Below, in pieces: positions 22,858 to 35,139 of a DNA stretch of 64,000 nt. Source of the DNA: Cytospora piceicola (Eukaryota; Ascomycota; Sordariomycetes; Diaporthales; Cytosporaceae); NCBI GenBank assembly GCA_023375675.1, contig JALQBC010000012.1, forward strand, positions 930,001 to 994,000, written 5' to 3'. The position numbers and the translations under genes are program-made. How positions within the stretch are numbered: position 1 is the stretch's first letter; each line of letters starts with the position of its first letter. The notes beneath the pieces were generated by a model. It searched no databases. It worked only from the letters and a program-made list of their open reading frames with translations, and was not told the origin of the DNA.

Positions 22858-23644
22858 ATTGTGGTTTGGGTGGCCGATTTCTCATGTTTCGATAGACTAA
22901 TGGGTCAGCCTATTTGAGTCGTGTGCGGTTTTGAAAGAGACGGAGGACATTGGTGCCCCAGCAAGTTGTCCATGCTGGCGCCTGCCATGCCGCAAGAAAG
23001 GAGGTTGACGTCGGTGGGAGCTTTCCTGATTAGATGCGCATCTGTTTTATTGCATACCGAGGTACATAGCGGGGTGATTCGCTTAAGTCGATATCGTTAA
23101 ACCGGAACCACCTTCGGGGATACCCACAGTTCTTCTGGATATATCCTCACACTCTCTGATTCCGTCCAAGGCTCTCCCTTTTCTCACGTCTCTGTTCTAC
23201 TTCCAGATGACGCCCAACCAGGAGTCAGGGGAACCGGTGAATGGCACATGCTTGTTTTTCAGCGTGCAGCCGGTGCTAAATGAAAGATAATGCGCGAGCA
23301 AAGTGCCAGTATACCACCGGGGCACTGGGCCGTTCCACCTGCGCATGCTCAAAGTAAGCCTCAAACCGTTCTCTCAGGCCCAGGCCCATTTACTGATCTT
23401 GGCCCATCCAGACTGGCGGATGCTATCGAGGTCGAGGTAAGAGATCATTGATTGCGAGTGTAAACATTCTATTCTTTCTTTGTCCACCATGGTACGGTAG
23501 GCGAGCCAAACCTGAATGTATACCGCGTCTTCCAACAATGCATAGGTATTGTCATCCGGGCGTTGTCACTGAATTGACAACACCCACCTTGAAATAGAAG
23601 CCAAAACTCGACCACGATCACATCCCATCTTCCCCCCGACACTT
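22858..23644. other. Intergenic, MON1 promoter and P450 3' flank
   Basis: No gene seen. The MON1 leader and promoter occupy the left end; the rest is non-coding in all frames I examined. Confidence 0.55.
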
Positions 23645-25628
23645 TTACTCTCTTAATCTGACGTGCACGGGCATGCCGTCTTTGGGGTGAACGATGCTAG
23701 TGCCGACCTGATATAAGCGCTGCCCATTCACGGTATGTGAAGGTGTAGCTTTTGGGCCCCTGAGAATTTGATTAGTTTTGGAACCACAAGCATATTACAA
23801 GGAAATGTAGACCCTGATTTCTCACCTTTCCATGTCCCACTCCTCCCATGCTTCTTCAATCTCTAACGACCGAGCTGTAAGAACTAGTACAAGCTTCAGT
23901 TCTGTCAGGGCCAGCTCCATGCCTATGCAATTTCGCGGCCCAAGAGAGAAGGGGACCCAAGCATTGGTAGTCGGACGCAGTGAGGCGTCGGTTGCTTCTG
24001 TCCAGCGTTCTGGCAGAAAGTCGTTGGGTCTCGGCCAGTATTGGGGATGGCGCTGAACTCCGGGAGCTGACAACCACAGTCCAAAGCCTTCCATCGGGTA
24101 TCTTACAGAGGAGTCCGTAGCGGTCAGGCAAAACCCAGGGTACGACTCTCGCACTGTTGCTGCCAACGGGTATAACCGTAACGTTTCTTTGATGACGGCC
24201 AATGTGTACGGAAGCGACTGCAAGAGATTGGGAGAGGTGGCCAGGACCTGGGCAGCCTTGTCGACCTCTGGGCCAAGTACCGCATCATGTTCGGCTCGAA
24301 GCTTCTCCAAACAGCTGGGGTGGTCCTGTAGCAGTTTCGTCACGAAACAGATCGTGGAAGCGGTAGTATCGTGGCCCGCAAATAAGAAGACCTTCAAGTT
24401 AGCAATGAGTCTGTCTACAAACTCGGTCGTAGGCTTTTGCTTTGAAGCATTCGGCTCGTCGGTACTGATATGTTTGATGGCGAGGTCAATGATGGTCTTC
24501 CTCTGCGTGTTCTCTGTACTGGACTCCAGCTTCCTCTGTATCTGTGGGAGCAGGTAATCGCGCATGCTTTTGTTGTTGCGGATCACGGATGCGCGGTGCC
24601 ATGGCATTCGGCCTACTATCCACCCTCGGGCAGCGTTTGCCACCATTCCAATCAAGCGTAACTGATCCAGTAAAGCGATTTTTAGAGCGCTACCCAACTC
24701 GCTGGTCTGTTCGTGCATGCGGATGTCGCTAACAAGGACCAGCACATATTGGTTAGCTTGGTGGTGCGGTGGGATGATCTCGTATCGGTACGGATGCTCA
24801 TACAGCCAACCGCATCAGAGGAATGCTGTGTGTCATCATGTGTGGTACTGAGTGATATACATGCGAGAGCGCCTGGGGGGTGACTTACAGTGCTGCCCGG
24901 CAGATGATATCAAATGTCAGGTTTGTCGTTCTCTTCTCGAGTTGAAATACAGAGCCCCAAGCTCCATCTTTGCCCGCCATTTCCTTGAGCCCTTCAACGA
25001 ATACCATTGTTTCTTCGATTACTTCCGGCAGCATCGCTGTCAAGTTCCTTTGGCTGAAACCCGGGTTGAATCGAGAACGCCAAGTTTTCCATACCTGTCC
25101 TTCCGTGCAGAGAATGTCAATGCACGAGGTCAGAGGTTCAATGAACTTCTTGAAAACGCGAACTTTCGGCAGGCTCTGGACCAGCGTGAACTGAGATGCA
25201 GCAACCGGGTCGGTCACCATGGCCAAAGGATCGCTAACGGGCCAGAGGTCCAAGTACACGACAGGCGGAAGGTAATCTAAGCCGGGGAAATATGTCCTGC
25301 AGTTTTCAGCGAGCCAAGTGTGGAACACGTAGACGTTGACGTCTAGAGGATGGGCTTTGCGAAAGTCTGCAAAGATAGGCAAATGGCCAAATAAAAGTGA
25401 ATGAGGCAACACCGGCTATCTACTAGTCAGTTCAATAATATAACATTGAAGAGTGAAGTAGCCAGCCAGCCACACTCAGATTAAGACGACACTCACAAGT
25501 CCCTTCGCCTGCAAGCCCCTCACTCTTGTTCGATGAACATAGCCTTGGTATAAAAATCTTGTCACTATAATCCCTATAATAGCTATGACGCCCTTGATGA
25601 AAAGCGGCTTGATTTCAGTAAACGCCAT
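23645..25628 (-). CDS. Cytochrome P450 monooxygenase
   Basis: Four exons on the minus strand: 25497-25628, 24889-25415, 23826-24728 and 23645-23759, giving about 558 residues. The first exon encodes a membrane anchor (LFIKGVIAIIGIIVTRFLY). The I-helix oxygen-binding motif AGHDTTAS, the ExxR motif (KETLRLYP) and the heme loop FSLGPRNCIG with the cysteine ligand are all intact. The last exon supplies a normal P450 end (NGQRLYQVGTSIVHPKDGMP). A terminal TGA right after exon 3 is avoided by the final intron, whose GTGAGA donor overlaps it. It is an ER-bound oxidase of unknown substrate. It shares a 533-bp divergent promoter with a short-chain dehydrogenase. Lower certainty attaches only to the exact family (CYP) number, which I cannot give. 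Confidence 0.9.
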
Positions 25629-26161
25629 ATTTGTGTCGTAAAACCCCAAGATCTACGTCGCAAAGTTGAGTTTGTGATGTGGTGAAAGTCAAGCACAGAA
25701 AGATCAGGTTCCTGTCGTTTGTGTGCGTGCACTTTTCTATATTCTCGGTCGCTGAGTGCGAAGTGAGATGCTCCACTTACACCACAACACGATGCCGATG
25801 AAAGGAGTACCTCGAGTCCTCGCGTTGGGCGAGAAACTGGGAGGTCCTTGTAGGCCGTTTGCTCCTGCAGCCGTTGGCAATTTGACGGGGAACTCGGAAT
25901 GGTTGGGGTGGCTGAACCAACAGGTTTTTATAAGACGATGGGAGCAAATCGTATTTGGCCCGTTTTTGTTCTTTGTGGAGTTCCCAGCTCCGCCCGAAGA
26001 GCTGAGAGGCCTGAATTTCTGAAAAACACCTCAGTACATCGTGGGACAGTACGGAAAGTCTGACTGGTGTCCCTCCAAAGTCATTGGCTTCAATGTTGGG
26101 TTAGGTCTTGTCATCATCACTTTCGCCCTCACGCCATCACCAGTTGACCTCTAATTTCGCC
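25629..26161. promoter_or_regulatory. Shared divergent promoter of P450 and SDR genes
   Basis: The 533 bp between the two ATGs contain no gene of their own. One bidirectional control region could switch both genes together. No specific transcription-factor site is claimed. Confidence 0.5.
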
Positions 26162-27263
26162 ATGGCCACGTTGATGAAAATGACACGTGTCACCCTGTTC
26201 GGGTCACGGAACAACAGCTCTGGTGGAAGAGAGTCATTTGAGCCTTCGCGCGACATCCCATCTCTTGCTGGCAGAGTTGTCCTTGTTACCGGTGGCTCAG
26301 GCGATCTTGGGCGGCAGACGATCGTCGATCTTGCGCGGTACGGGAAACCAGCCCGTATCTACATCGCTGACCTACCTCGGGATGTCGATGCGAAGAAGCA
26401 GCTCCTCGAACAGATCAATCGTGAAGCCTACTACGAGGGAAACTCTCAGCCAGGAGATGCCGACACTCACGCACCCACCGAGCTCTGCTTTCTTGACCTG
26501 GATCTTACGTCCTTTGAAAGTATCAGGACGTGCGCAGCCGAGTTCATCGCTCAGGAGGGAAGGTTGGATATCCTGATTCTCAATGGAGGTATAATCCGTG
26601 TCGCTTTGGGCAAGACTCTTGAGGGATACGAAGTACATTTTGGCCTCAATTATCTTGGTCACGCCCTTCTGTCCAGACTGCTCATACCGACGATGCTCCA
26701 AACGGCAGAGCAACAGTCTGATACCCGCATTGTCATTGTTTCAAGCGAAGGGCATGCCATGGCTCCTAAGGGCGGGATCGAATTCGAAAGACTGAAGACC
26801 GAATGTTCGGGAATGGTGCGTCATACAACAATCTGTGTTTCTGTCCTCCAAAAGTATTCCGTCAGGCGGGCTGACCATTGAGCAGTCATACTCAGAACGT
26901 TACGGCCAGAGCAAGATCGCGCTTATTGGCCTTACCCGGGAACTCGCACGCCGTTATCCTCAACTGAAAATAGCCGCTGTCCATCCAGGGAGGATCCTCA
27001 CGGGCATGGCAACTTCTCTTCAGAAAGAAGACCTATTTGTCCGTTTGACGAAACCTATTGCGCCACTCTTCTGCGTGCCCGTGGCCATCGGAGTAAGAAA
27101 CCACTTGTGGGCGGCAACGAACCCTGGAGTGGTGAGTGGTAAGTATTACGAACCCGTTGGCATACCGGACAAGGAGTCCGTAATGGCAAAGGATGAGGAT
27201 CTTTCAAGGCGGCTGTGGGAGTGGACAGAACGGGAACTGGACGGGGCGCTTGTGTCAAAATAG
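26162..27263 (+). CDS. Short-chain dehydrogenase/reductase
   Basis: Two exons, 26162-26815 and 26886-27263; the 70-nt intron falls between codons and contains a GGCTGAC branch site. The product is about 343 residues. The start was taken at the first ATG (CGCCATGGCC). Family motifs are present: the NAD(P)-binding TGGSGDLG, an NG-G motif (LILNGG) in place of NNAG, the catalytic Ser region (IVIVSSEGH), and the catalytic YGQSK (YxxxK). A conserved PG motif (VHPGRILTGM) follows. Fungal relatives with an acidic insert after the third strand (here REAYYEGNSQPGDADTH) are often annotated as retinol- or WW-oxidoreductase-like. The substrate is unknown; the divergent P450 neighbour suggests the two may act in sequence. 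Confidence 0.9.
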
Positions 27264-28397
27264 ATGCCTCTGACAAAATGAGACTACTACATGGGGGGCA
27301 TCCTTCCGAGGTCATGGCAGAGTACGGTATTCGCGCTGTTTCTATATGTAAACTTCTTCCAGTTACCAATCTGCAAGTGGCAGAACACCCAAGAAACGAG
27401 TTGTTGTGGTCGCGTTTGCAAGTCCTAGATATCTGTATTCCGTGATTCAATATTGTAACGTCAACTCGCGATCGCCCGAAGTGTATTTATAGTAAAACCT
27501 TTTCCTGATAACCAAAGCTGGTGCTGAGTCACATTCAGTTGATGTATGCTGGGTGCAAAAATATTTGAAGTCTTCACCGACATCTGGAGGAGGTCGAATT
27601 GGGCCGGTACGAGGAAATCTGCTATCCTATGAGAAGGGCGTGCTTGCACGATCTACCTAAAGGCTAGAGGCTCAGGGAACACGGCACCCTGCACGAATTT
27701 TAGAGTCTGACCTTTGTAATGTTGTTAAAAGGCGTCAAGCAGCTTGTATGTAAGCTAACATTAGGAAACTGTGGCCTGCTTGATCACGTTTCTTACCACA
27801 CAGAAGGTTCATAATGAAATACTTTCACACAAGCGTCCTCAATTCACACTCTGATCCCTCTGATACCATCTACTCAATCTCGGAAGGCTTCTTGTACACT
27901 TTGGGTGGGTAATAGTCCCCAAGGGTGTGAGCGAGTTGAACTTTAGAGCCTTTGTCCCCATATTGCGTCAATTATTAGTACTGGGACCAGACGCATCTCA
28001 CATGTTTTCCATGGACCTCAAGGTCTGTACATGTATAAATCATCGCCTTGGACCTGATATAGACATTAGGCAACAAAACCACCATTGCAGTGCCACCATT
28101 GCAGTCGATCTTAGGGTTCATAAACTCTTTGCTTTCCGCAGGCTAGTTTGAGCTTTGATTGTTTCATCAGGCAGCAGTTTGTGCCTATTTCGGTTTCGAC
28201 ATCTATTTTCGGACGGACTTCTTAATCATTCTTGAGAATTTCTTGGCCTCGTGAAGGCTGCCAGAAGTTATGTCCCCCGTCGATAATAGGAACCATGCTT
28301 CTCTCTATCGTTTTGCCTTTGCTTGCACTCTCTCACTAGTATAGATCAATGATAGGTCTTAGAAAAAGCTGGCACAATTCTCCATCCTAGAGCTTCT
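27264..28397. other. Intergenic, nothing recognised
   Basis: About 1.1 kb without a supportable frame, leading into a P450 relic. Confidence 0.55.
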
Positions 28398-29107
28398 AAG
28401 GCACGCTTGGCGGGAATTTCTGTTCTGTTGCATGATGTAGCAGGTCAACAATACAATGAGTTTCCAGAGCCTTCCCATCTACACGTTATGTTGATATACT
28501 AATGTTTTACTAACAACCAACATCCGCAGGGCCCACTTGCTCGTATTGGCCCAGAACTTCTCATGTGTTCAGATCCGGATGAACTCAGGGCTATTTCTGG
28601 TATGAATTCTGATTACACAAAGGGGCTAGCTTATGTTGCTGAACGACGGAGGGTGACACGCACATTGCTTTGGAGCGAGATCTTGTCAAGCGTAAAGCAC
28701 TACGGGCCAAAAGAGTCCTAGCTGTGTGTTACAGTGCTCCTAATTCATCCTTCGTCAGCGTCTTGGCCCTAACGGTTGCCTGCCTCGCTTTTTTAATAAC
28801 AGTACTCCATTGACACACAACCTGCTGTGGATCGCCAGATCTCCAAGTTGGTTGAGCTAATCTATAAGAACTACACCCCTGTCAAAACCAACAACACCGG
28901 ATTAGGAAGTCAGCATGAGCTACCTATTAGGACCATGTATTTAGATTTGGGCCTCCTACTCCTCCACGAGTGCTGGGTGTTGGCGTCCCATGCGTTGACG
29001 ACACTGCGGCTTGTCTGCACGGCAGCCCTCGTCAGTCCGCCGGTATCTGAAGTGACCTCGGGACATTCATACCAACAACGGAGCCCTCATTGCGGCGATC
29101 AATGTTG
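28398..29107 (+). pseudogene. Broken cytochrome P450 remnant
   Basis: Several P450-like blocks lie in order but in different frames. 28398-28484 reads KARLAGI..HDVAGQQYNEFPEPSH, the segment just before the first helices. An intron of 45 nt with an ACTAAC branch site follows, then from 28530 GPLARIGPELLMCSDPDEL and NSDYTKG, a strongly P450-like stretch. About 40 codons on, the frame shifts to ALERDLVKRKALRAK. Near 28803 comes YSIDTQPAVDRQISKLVEL. Around 28990-29060 is TTLRLVCTAALVSPPVSEV, like the ExxR region but with the Glu replaced by Thr. The I-helix and heme-binding loop are missing. It is therefore a decayed, internally deleted gene, unlike the intact P450 at 23645. Confidence 0.7.
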
Positions 29108-31243
29108 ATACAAGCTAACTACATGTACTATGGTCCGAAAGGGAAGGGGGGTAAGACCGTATTAGGGGAGAGGAAATGTAAGTGATAGGAAGAGTGAGAG
29201 AGAGGACATCTGGAAGCTGGAAGAAGGGGGTGGTCCTTGAATCCCGGCGTCACAGATTACACCGAACCGATGTAATCCGCAATGACCCAAAGAATGTAGT
29301 TGCTTGCCCCTTGTATCTATTCAGTTGTGTACCCCGTGGGGGTCACCAGGCACGCGAAGAAGTGTTTGCAAAGCATGGGCATACTTAATATGGCCGTTGT
29401 CGTCGCCATTGCGCCATCATTATTTAGGGTGTGTGTATATTCCATCCGGCGACCCTCTGCCCCTTCTAGCCACGGGCTTCTGCATATCCCACATGTGCAT
29501 GATCACATAAGTCTTACTGAGCGGATATCGTTGGACAATGTTGAACGGTGACTGCAGGGAACCTCCATAGTTCGTAATGTTCGAGGTGCATAACATTTGA
29601 AGTCTTCCTGCCCTCGATATGTTCAATGTTGATTTGCTGATCCGAGGTATGCTACTCAATTCCTCTGAACGGAAAATACATGATAGCCAGTTATGTCGTG
29701 AATTTGGTGAAAAGAGCCCGAGAAAGCTGCGGCCCGATGGTGCTTGGCCGTAAGCACAGCAGCAGACCAGTTGACACTGCCCGACATTATCTGCATCGTT
29801 AACACTGCCGCGCCGCCCGTTCTGTGCTATCACGGTACATTTGATGACGTTGTCGCCGGGCAATGCAACCTTGAGTGTTACAGTCAATTCAATTCAGTCA
29901 ATTGATTGGCCAGAAATGAAGAATCTGTTCCGGTGATTCAGATTGCTACTCAGGTCGATGAGTCGAATTACTAGCGTTCAGTCAACCGAAATACAGCAGT
30001 TGTTTTGTGTTTCCTTGAGTCTACACCGAGTAAGTTTCTCAATTCGGAGTTCAAATTTTTGGTTGCATGCACATAAAGTACAGCGAAATGGTACCCACTG
30101 TTTCCCCCATAAATCAGTGGACGGTATCCACTTCCGGCTGGAATTGTTGTAATTGTCGTCGACATCACTTCGACTCATACATAGTACAAAGCTCCAGATG
30201 TCGTCTAACCTATAGAGATACGCCGTTTTCCACCAAATCTTGACCCATATGATGGCATCTCCCAAAAATGGCGAGATCAAGCCCAGTATAGACGCCTCTA
30301 ATATGCGCTAGCCTTCGCACTAAGAATTGTAGCATCGATCAAAAAGTTGACCCGTCTTACTCTCATACACCCACCCTGTAAGTGAGTCGTGGCAGGGCTG
30401 ACTGTGGCCTGAAACATGGGTAGGACGAACGAACCCTGCGACCTGTCAGGCAGACGTCAATCACAACGAGGCAGCCTAGAATTCCTATCTGAGTCTTATT
30501 CGGCTATTCGAACCTCGGAATAGAGGCATCAATGATGTTTCCTGCCACATTTAGGTGCATTTGTGCCTAGGTAACTCGTACGGCAAGAGTTTGCGCACCA
30601 TAGGATAGGATATCAAGCACTTGAGTAGAAAGGCGGGAAAGGTCAGACTGGATCACCCCGAGCAACCAGCTTACATGAAATGCTTACTACTGTTTAAAGT
30701 TTTGACTCACTCACCTCTATCCACTATGTACCTGGGCGTCTGGGTATTCCGAACTCCGTACATACGTGGTAGGGGGCCAAGCCAAACCAAAAACGGCGTA
30801 GCATGTTCTGATCCCACGCGAAAGGTCCCCTGCCTTCCAAGGTACCAAAATAAAAAATAAAAAATGAGGCTATGATTTCTAATTCCGAGTGCAAGGAACT
30901 GTCACTACCACCACCCTTACGTTTGACCCAAATTTAGTCGGATAGTACGTGGCACAGATACAATGACGTTGCAGGACCACGCGGTCTTGAAAGCTCGATG
31001 TGTGCTCTGAGGCTTTGTGATGGCTTTCGCGATGTCTATAAGTATAGACACCTGGGCAGTCCCAATACCCTAGACTAACACCAACCTCTTGCTTCTCATC
31101 ACTCAGATCTACTCAACTCATACAATACCCAGAAGACTCAAGTCGAGACAAGTCAAGCCTCAACACAAGGTCATAAACGCCTGCATTCCTCAAAAATTTC
31201 ACCCTCAACCAAAACGCCCAACTCAAACACAACCACAACCACA
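29108..31243. other. Gene-poor region after the P450 relic
   Basis: About 2.1 kb. The minus frame 29420-29887 is open for 155 codons but has no recognisable content. No heme-loop sequence of the P450 relic was found here. Confidence 0.5.
31037..31046 (+). promoter_or_regulatory. Possible TATA element
   Basis: TATAAGTATA lies about 200 bp upstream of the small ORF at 31244, followed by a C/A-rich leader typical of fungal 5' UTRs. Confidence 0.4.
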
Positions 31244-31465
31244 ATGCCTTCCCAAACTAGTGACTACGCTACCTCGACCTACTCCGAGTCCTCCACATAC
31301 TCCTACGACAAGACGCCAGAGGAGCCACGCAAGACAAAGCGCTCTTTCAGGCAAAGAGTCAAGGACGCTGTCAAGGACATCGGCACATCACCATTCCAGT
31401 ACGATGACGAAAAGGAGAAGCGAAGCTTTGCCTGGGTCGCAACACTGCCGCCCTCGAGAATCTGA
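31244..31465 (+). CDS. Small uncharacterised protein, 73 residues
   Basis: ATG at 31244 stands in very good context (ACCACAATGCC), after a CAA/CAC-rich leader and a TATA-like box. The product begins with S, T and Y (TSTYSESSTYSYD), then has a basic block (PRKTKRSFRQRVKDAVKDIG) and an acidic end (YDDEKEKR). It lacks a signal peptide or membrane segment. I do not recognise a family. The promoter-like setting and the clear change of composition at the ATG make it a plausible real gene, perhaps stress-induced, but short length keeps certainty low. The last few residues could differ if an unseen intron is present. Confidence 0.5.
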   Translation: MPSQTSDYATSTYSESSTYSYDKTPEEPRKTKRSFRQRVKDAVKDIGTSPFQYDDEKEKRSFAWVATLPPSRI

Positions 31466-32651
31466 ACTCGGCACACTCCGTTGTTGAGTGAGAATAGGCT
31501 TGTCTCTTTTGTTTTCGTTCTGGAAAAAAATTAGCATGGCGTTTGGGCAACTTGATACCACATACTGCACAAGTATTCCCATGGATTGGTCTCCTTTCAG
31601 GATGCTGGCGGGCGTTGCCGGCATCCAAGGATACTGCCTGAACACGCCTGATGGCAAACCCACATGGAGGAAGCCCCGGGGTTTTGAGGCCTCGAGAAGG
31701 AACCCTCAGGGGTTGGATTCGGCAGCCTTGATGACATGAGGGAGCTGGGGTAAGATGATCTCCGAGTAGGATGGTAGTGATTGGACGGGGCAAACTTTGG
31801 ATGCACTCATGGGGTGCAATATTACACTTGCATACCGTGGACGGGTAATGTTGTGTTAGAAATTCCTGTGCTCTGTATGGTACAATCGAGAATTAGTATA
31901 CATGTACAAAGCAATCTATTCCCTTTTGCATCGTACCTCAGTCTTTTTTTCTCTTTTCTTTTTGCACTTACATAAGATGCGAGGACTTGAACACGTGCCT
32001 GTACTTATTCATCTTCTGCGAGCCCTTCGTTATTGATGTGCCAGAATACTGCAGAATGGATACTTGAGTATACTGGCGTCTTCCCTTCTTGCAACCTGTT
32101 ACGTACTTAAGTAATCAGGCCTACAGCGTTACTTCCTTCGCTTACACCCTTTCCCTTCCCTTCCCTTCAGGCCTTAGGCCTGTTTGTTTACTCAAAACAA
32201 CAACACACACACAAGCCTTGGAATCGAATGACAGTAAACTACACTACAACGTACCTATTTCTCGGTCTGATTCCTTGAGGCCTTCGTGATAATACCTGAC
32301 ACAACTGGCCCAAAACTGCTTGTATCTCTCCATAGTGAGTCCTTCAGAAAGCTGCATTACCAATCCGTAGGATGACAAATAGTCACCAACTCCACCATTG
32401 GGGATGCTTCATCCTTTGCGTTTCCCCCTTCACCTGTGAAGGAGACGTGTTAGTAAAATGAATGCACGCCAGAAACTTCCAATGGATAAATGCAGATTTG
32501 AGAGGGCCCAAAGGCTTATAAAACCCAGGAAAGGCCGAGTGTTCTCGACAAATGTCTCCAAATTGGTAGTCAGTCCCTGAATCCTCGAAAACACAATTCT
32601 GCACATCCGAAACTCAATCAACTTTTCAACTTTGCTGTCAAAATAATCGAA
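31466..32651. other. Intergenic, small ORF to reductase
   Basis: No gene recognised in about 1.2 kb. It includes the promoter of the reductase gene and a CCCTTCC repeat near 32150-32167. Confidence 0.5.
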
Positions 32652-33788
32652 ATGGCTGTCTCCTTTTCCCCCAAGCATCCTGCGGTCGTCTTAGTCGCGC
32701 CCCGGGCGCCGCTTGAGATCATGGAGGTGGACACCGTCCACCCTACCGCAGACGAAGCCCTCGTTCACGTTGAATGGATAGCATCAACACCTCTCAACTT
32801 GCACCAAGCTGATGGTGGCCTCCTCGTCAGCCCTCACCACATCATGGGCGGCTGCTTCGCCGGTACGGTCGTTGAGCTGGGGCCCTTGAAGGACCCTTCC
32901 CTCTCCGAGTCTTCTAGGGCCCTTCAAATCGGCGACAAGGTCTTTGGGAACACCTGGCAGGAGAACAAACAACGGCCCATGCAGACATTTATCACGGTCC
33001 CTGTATACCTGCTGGGAAGAGTTCCCGCCGGTGTCTCCATGCAGGAAGCGGTTACCGTGCCCAGTAACTTTTGTACTGCCATGCATACCATCACCAAAGA
33101 CCTGGATCTTGAGCTGCCATGGCCACTTCCAGAAGGCTGGACATCGCCTGAAGCTGACAGGATGATCCTGATATGGGGCGCTGCTAGTAGCGTGGGCCAA
33201 TACGCGGTACAGGTGCTCAAATACTGGGGGTACCGGAACGTCCTCGCCGTCGCAAGCGGGAAACACCACGCTTCACTGAAGGAGTTGGGCGCGGCAGCAT
33301 GCTTCGACTATGGGCAGAGGGATGTGGTTGACCAGATCTCGGCGCACGCCTCTTCTTCAACGTCCAGCCCAAGGATCCCCTTCATCATCGACTGCATCGG
33401 CTCACTGGAGGGCACACTTGTACCCTTGAGCAAAGTTGCCGAGAAGGGCGCCAAGGTGGCGATCATGTTGCCTGTTATCATGAGCCATGCGAGCAGCACA
33501 GAGACACCGGTGTACGAGATGGACGCTGAGAAGGTGCTTGCGGGACAGTGGGAGGAGGGTGTGGAGCGGAGGGGCGTGAGAACGCATTTCTACCCGGACA
33601 ACGAGTACTTCAGGTACCATCTGCAGCCTGATATCATGCCTGCGATGCTGGAGAAGGGCCTGATCCTGCCGAATAAGCGGAGGATCGTGGAGGGCGAGAC
33701 GTTGTTGGAAAGGGCTGAGAGGGCGCTGTCGTTGTTCAGAGACAGGTCTGTCAGTGGTGAGAAGCTTGTATGGAGAATTGCCGAGTAG
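32652..33788 (+). CDS. Medium-chain reductase (zinc-independent enoyl reductase/ToxD-like)
   Basis: Single exon, 378 residues. The N-terminal half is the GroES-like fold (EALVHVEWIASTPLNLHQAD; HHIMGGCFAGTVVELG), and the nucleotide-binding fold starts at about residue 175 with IWGAASSVGQYAVQVLKYWG, the A-x-x-G-x-x-G pattern of NADPH-dependent members. The catalytic and structural zinc cysteines of classical alcohol dehydrogenases are absent. This fits the fungal trans-acting enoyl reductase/quinone reductase-like subfamily (ToxD, LovC relatives). Such proteins act with polyketide synthases or as stand-alone reductases; no polyketide synthase is in the window, so a stand-alone role is more likely. 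Substrate unknown. Confidence 0.88.
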   Translation: MAVSFSPKHPAVVLVAPRAPLEIMEVDTVHPTADEALVHVEWIASTPLNLHQADGGLLVSPHHIMGGCFAGTVVELGPLKDPSLSESSRALQIGDKVFGNTWQENKQRPMQTFITVPVYLLGRVPAGVSMQEAVTVPSNFCTAMHTITKDLDLELPWPLPEGWTSPEADRMILIWGAASSVGQYAVQVLKYWGYRNVLAVASGKHHASLKELGAAACFDYGQRDVVDQISAHASSSTSSPRIPFIIDCIGSLEGTLVPLSKVAEKGAKVAIMLPVIMSHASSTETPVYEMDAEKVLAGQWEEGVERRGVRTHFYPDNEYFRYHLQPDIMPAMLEKGLILPNKRRIVEGETLLERAERALSLFRDRSVSGEKLVWRIAE

Positions 33789-35139
33789 GTCTAGGAAATT
33801 ACCCGCGGTAGGTAATGGACCCTAGTGACCCAGTTAGCTAAGTACCCACGGGTGTCTTATGAGCCCTGGAGGTGACGGGGTGTATATAACAACCCAGGTG
33901 ACCACAGACTGCAGTTTGAAGGCCATGGATAAACCGAACAGTAGTCCTGGATATATCCATATCGACAGTGTCATTTTGCAATATTTTTTCTTCCATCTTC
34001 TGACAGCCACAAGAATGTTTGTGTAGGTCCTCTCGCGTACAACGCAAGGTCATGTTGAGATGATCTGAGCTGAGCTAATGCGCGTTTCAACGTCGACGCG
34101 CTTGACAGGCGCCATATGACGGCATGATCGCACGCCGGAAAAGGAGCGGGCGACGGAAACTTTGTATGTATATACGGATTGAAATACCACCGTAGCATTA
34201 TGGTATGTACTGTGTAGTACACATATGTACGGATCCGACAAGATTTGGCTCCATGACTGAGATCATGAGGGTATCGATTCAGGGGTATCGAGATCGATGA
34301 ATCTTTGCTGCGTACATAGTGCATCGATAGTGCATATCGTGCCTTTTCGTACCTGTCGTGCCTGTGACCGGCAGACCGGGATGCCCCCCGATGGGACCGG
34401 CGCTTGAGCGGCAGCGCACATGTGGGTCTCTGTGGTTGCCTCGCCCCCAGGTGCCCGCAGACGCCCCGTGCGCGCCCCGTGTGCCACTAATGATTGTCAA
34501 CTGGTGCGTCTGAGACATCCCCACGCGCCCCTCTCCCCACTGTTTGTTTTATCGACAAGGGAGACCTCGAGTCCTGTGTCTAAACATACACTACAAACCG
34601 TACCTGTGATATGCCCTCTGGACCGAGTCGTCGTCGCCTTGTCGCCTTATACATGACCCTTTTCTGTTCTGGGTGGTTTTAACCGTTGTTTCTTGACCGT
34701 TACACACATTCGTTTTCCTCCAGAAGCAGGTGCCGTCGACACAGCCAGCTGCGTTCACCCCAGTTCCTACATATACCAGGTACAACGCTCGTCATTGTCT
34801 GTGCATCTTCGACCTTGCCTCGACTCCACAACACGTGCGTTCGTTGCCGGGTGACGGGTCAAAGCTCTCCACGGAAACCCAATCTCGAGAGTGTACAGTA
34901 AACGCGGGGACCCCACTTGCCGCGACGAGTTACGCGACGACACAATCCGACCAACGACAGACAAGCCATCTTCGATCGCAACTCGCAACTACCTAGGTAC
35001 TGCTGGAGCCTCCACGAGTTCTTCGATCGTACCACTCGCCAACTGCCCCGAATCTGGCGCAAGCAACAGGGGTTACCACAGACCTCGTGCTGTTGCCGCT
35101 GGGCTGGCGTCCAAGCTCCAAGCCAACGTCTTGTGTCTG
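33789..35139. other. Intergenic, upstream of the checkpoint kinase
   Basis: About 1.35 kb with no supported gene. The last 600 bases are C- and A-rich with few ATGs and probably hold the kinase promoter and leader. Confidence 0.55.

Noticed and set aside
29420..29887. 155-codon minus frame as a gene
   Set aside because: No ATG context, no motif, lies in the gene-poor region next to a pseudogene.
1412..33788. Secondary-metabolite gene cluster
   Set aside because: The oxidoreductases are scattered among housekeeping genes and no polyketide synthase, peptide synthetase, terpene cyclase or prenyltransferase was found.
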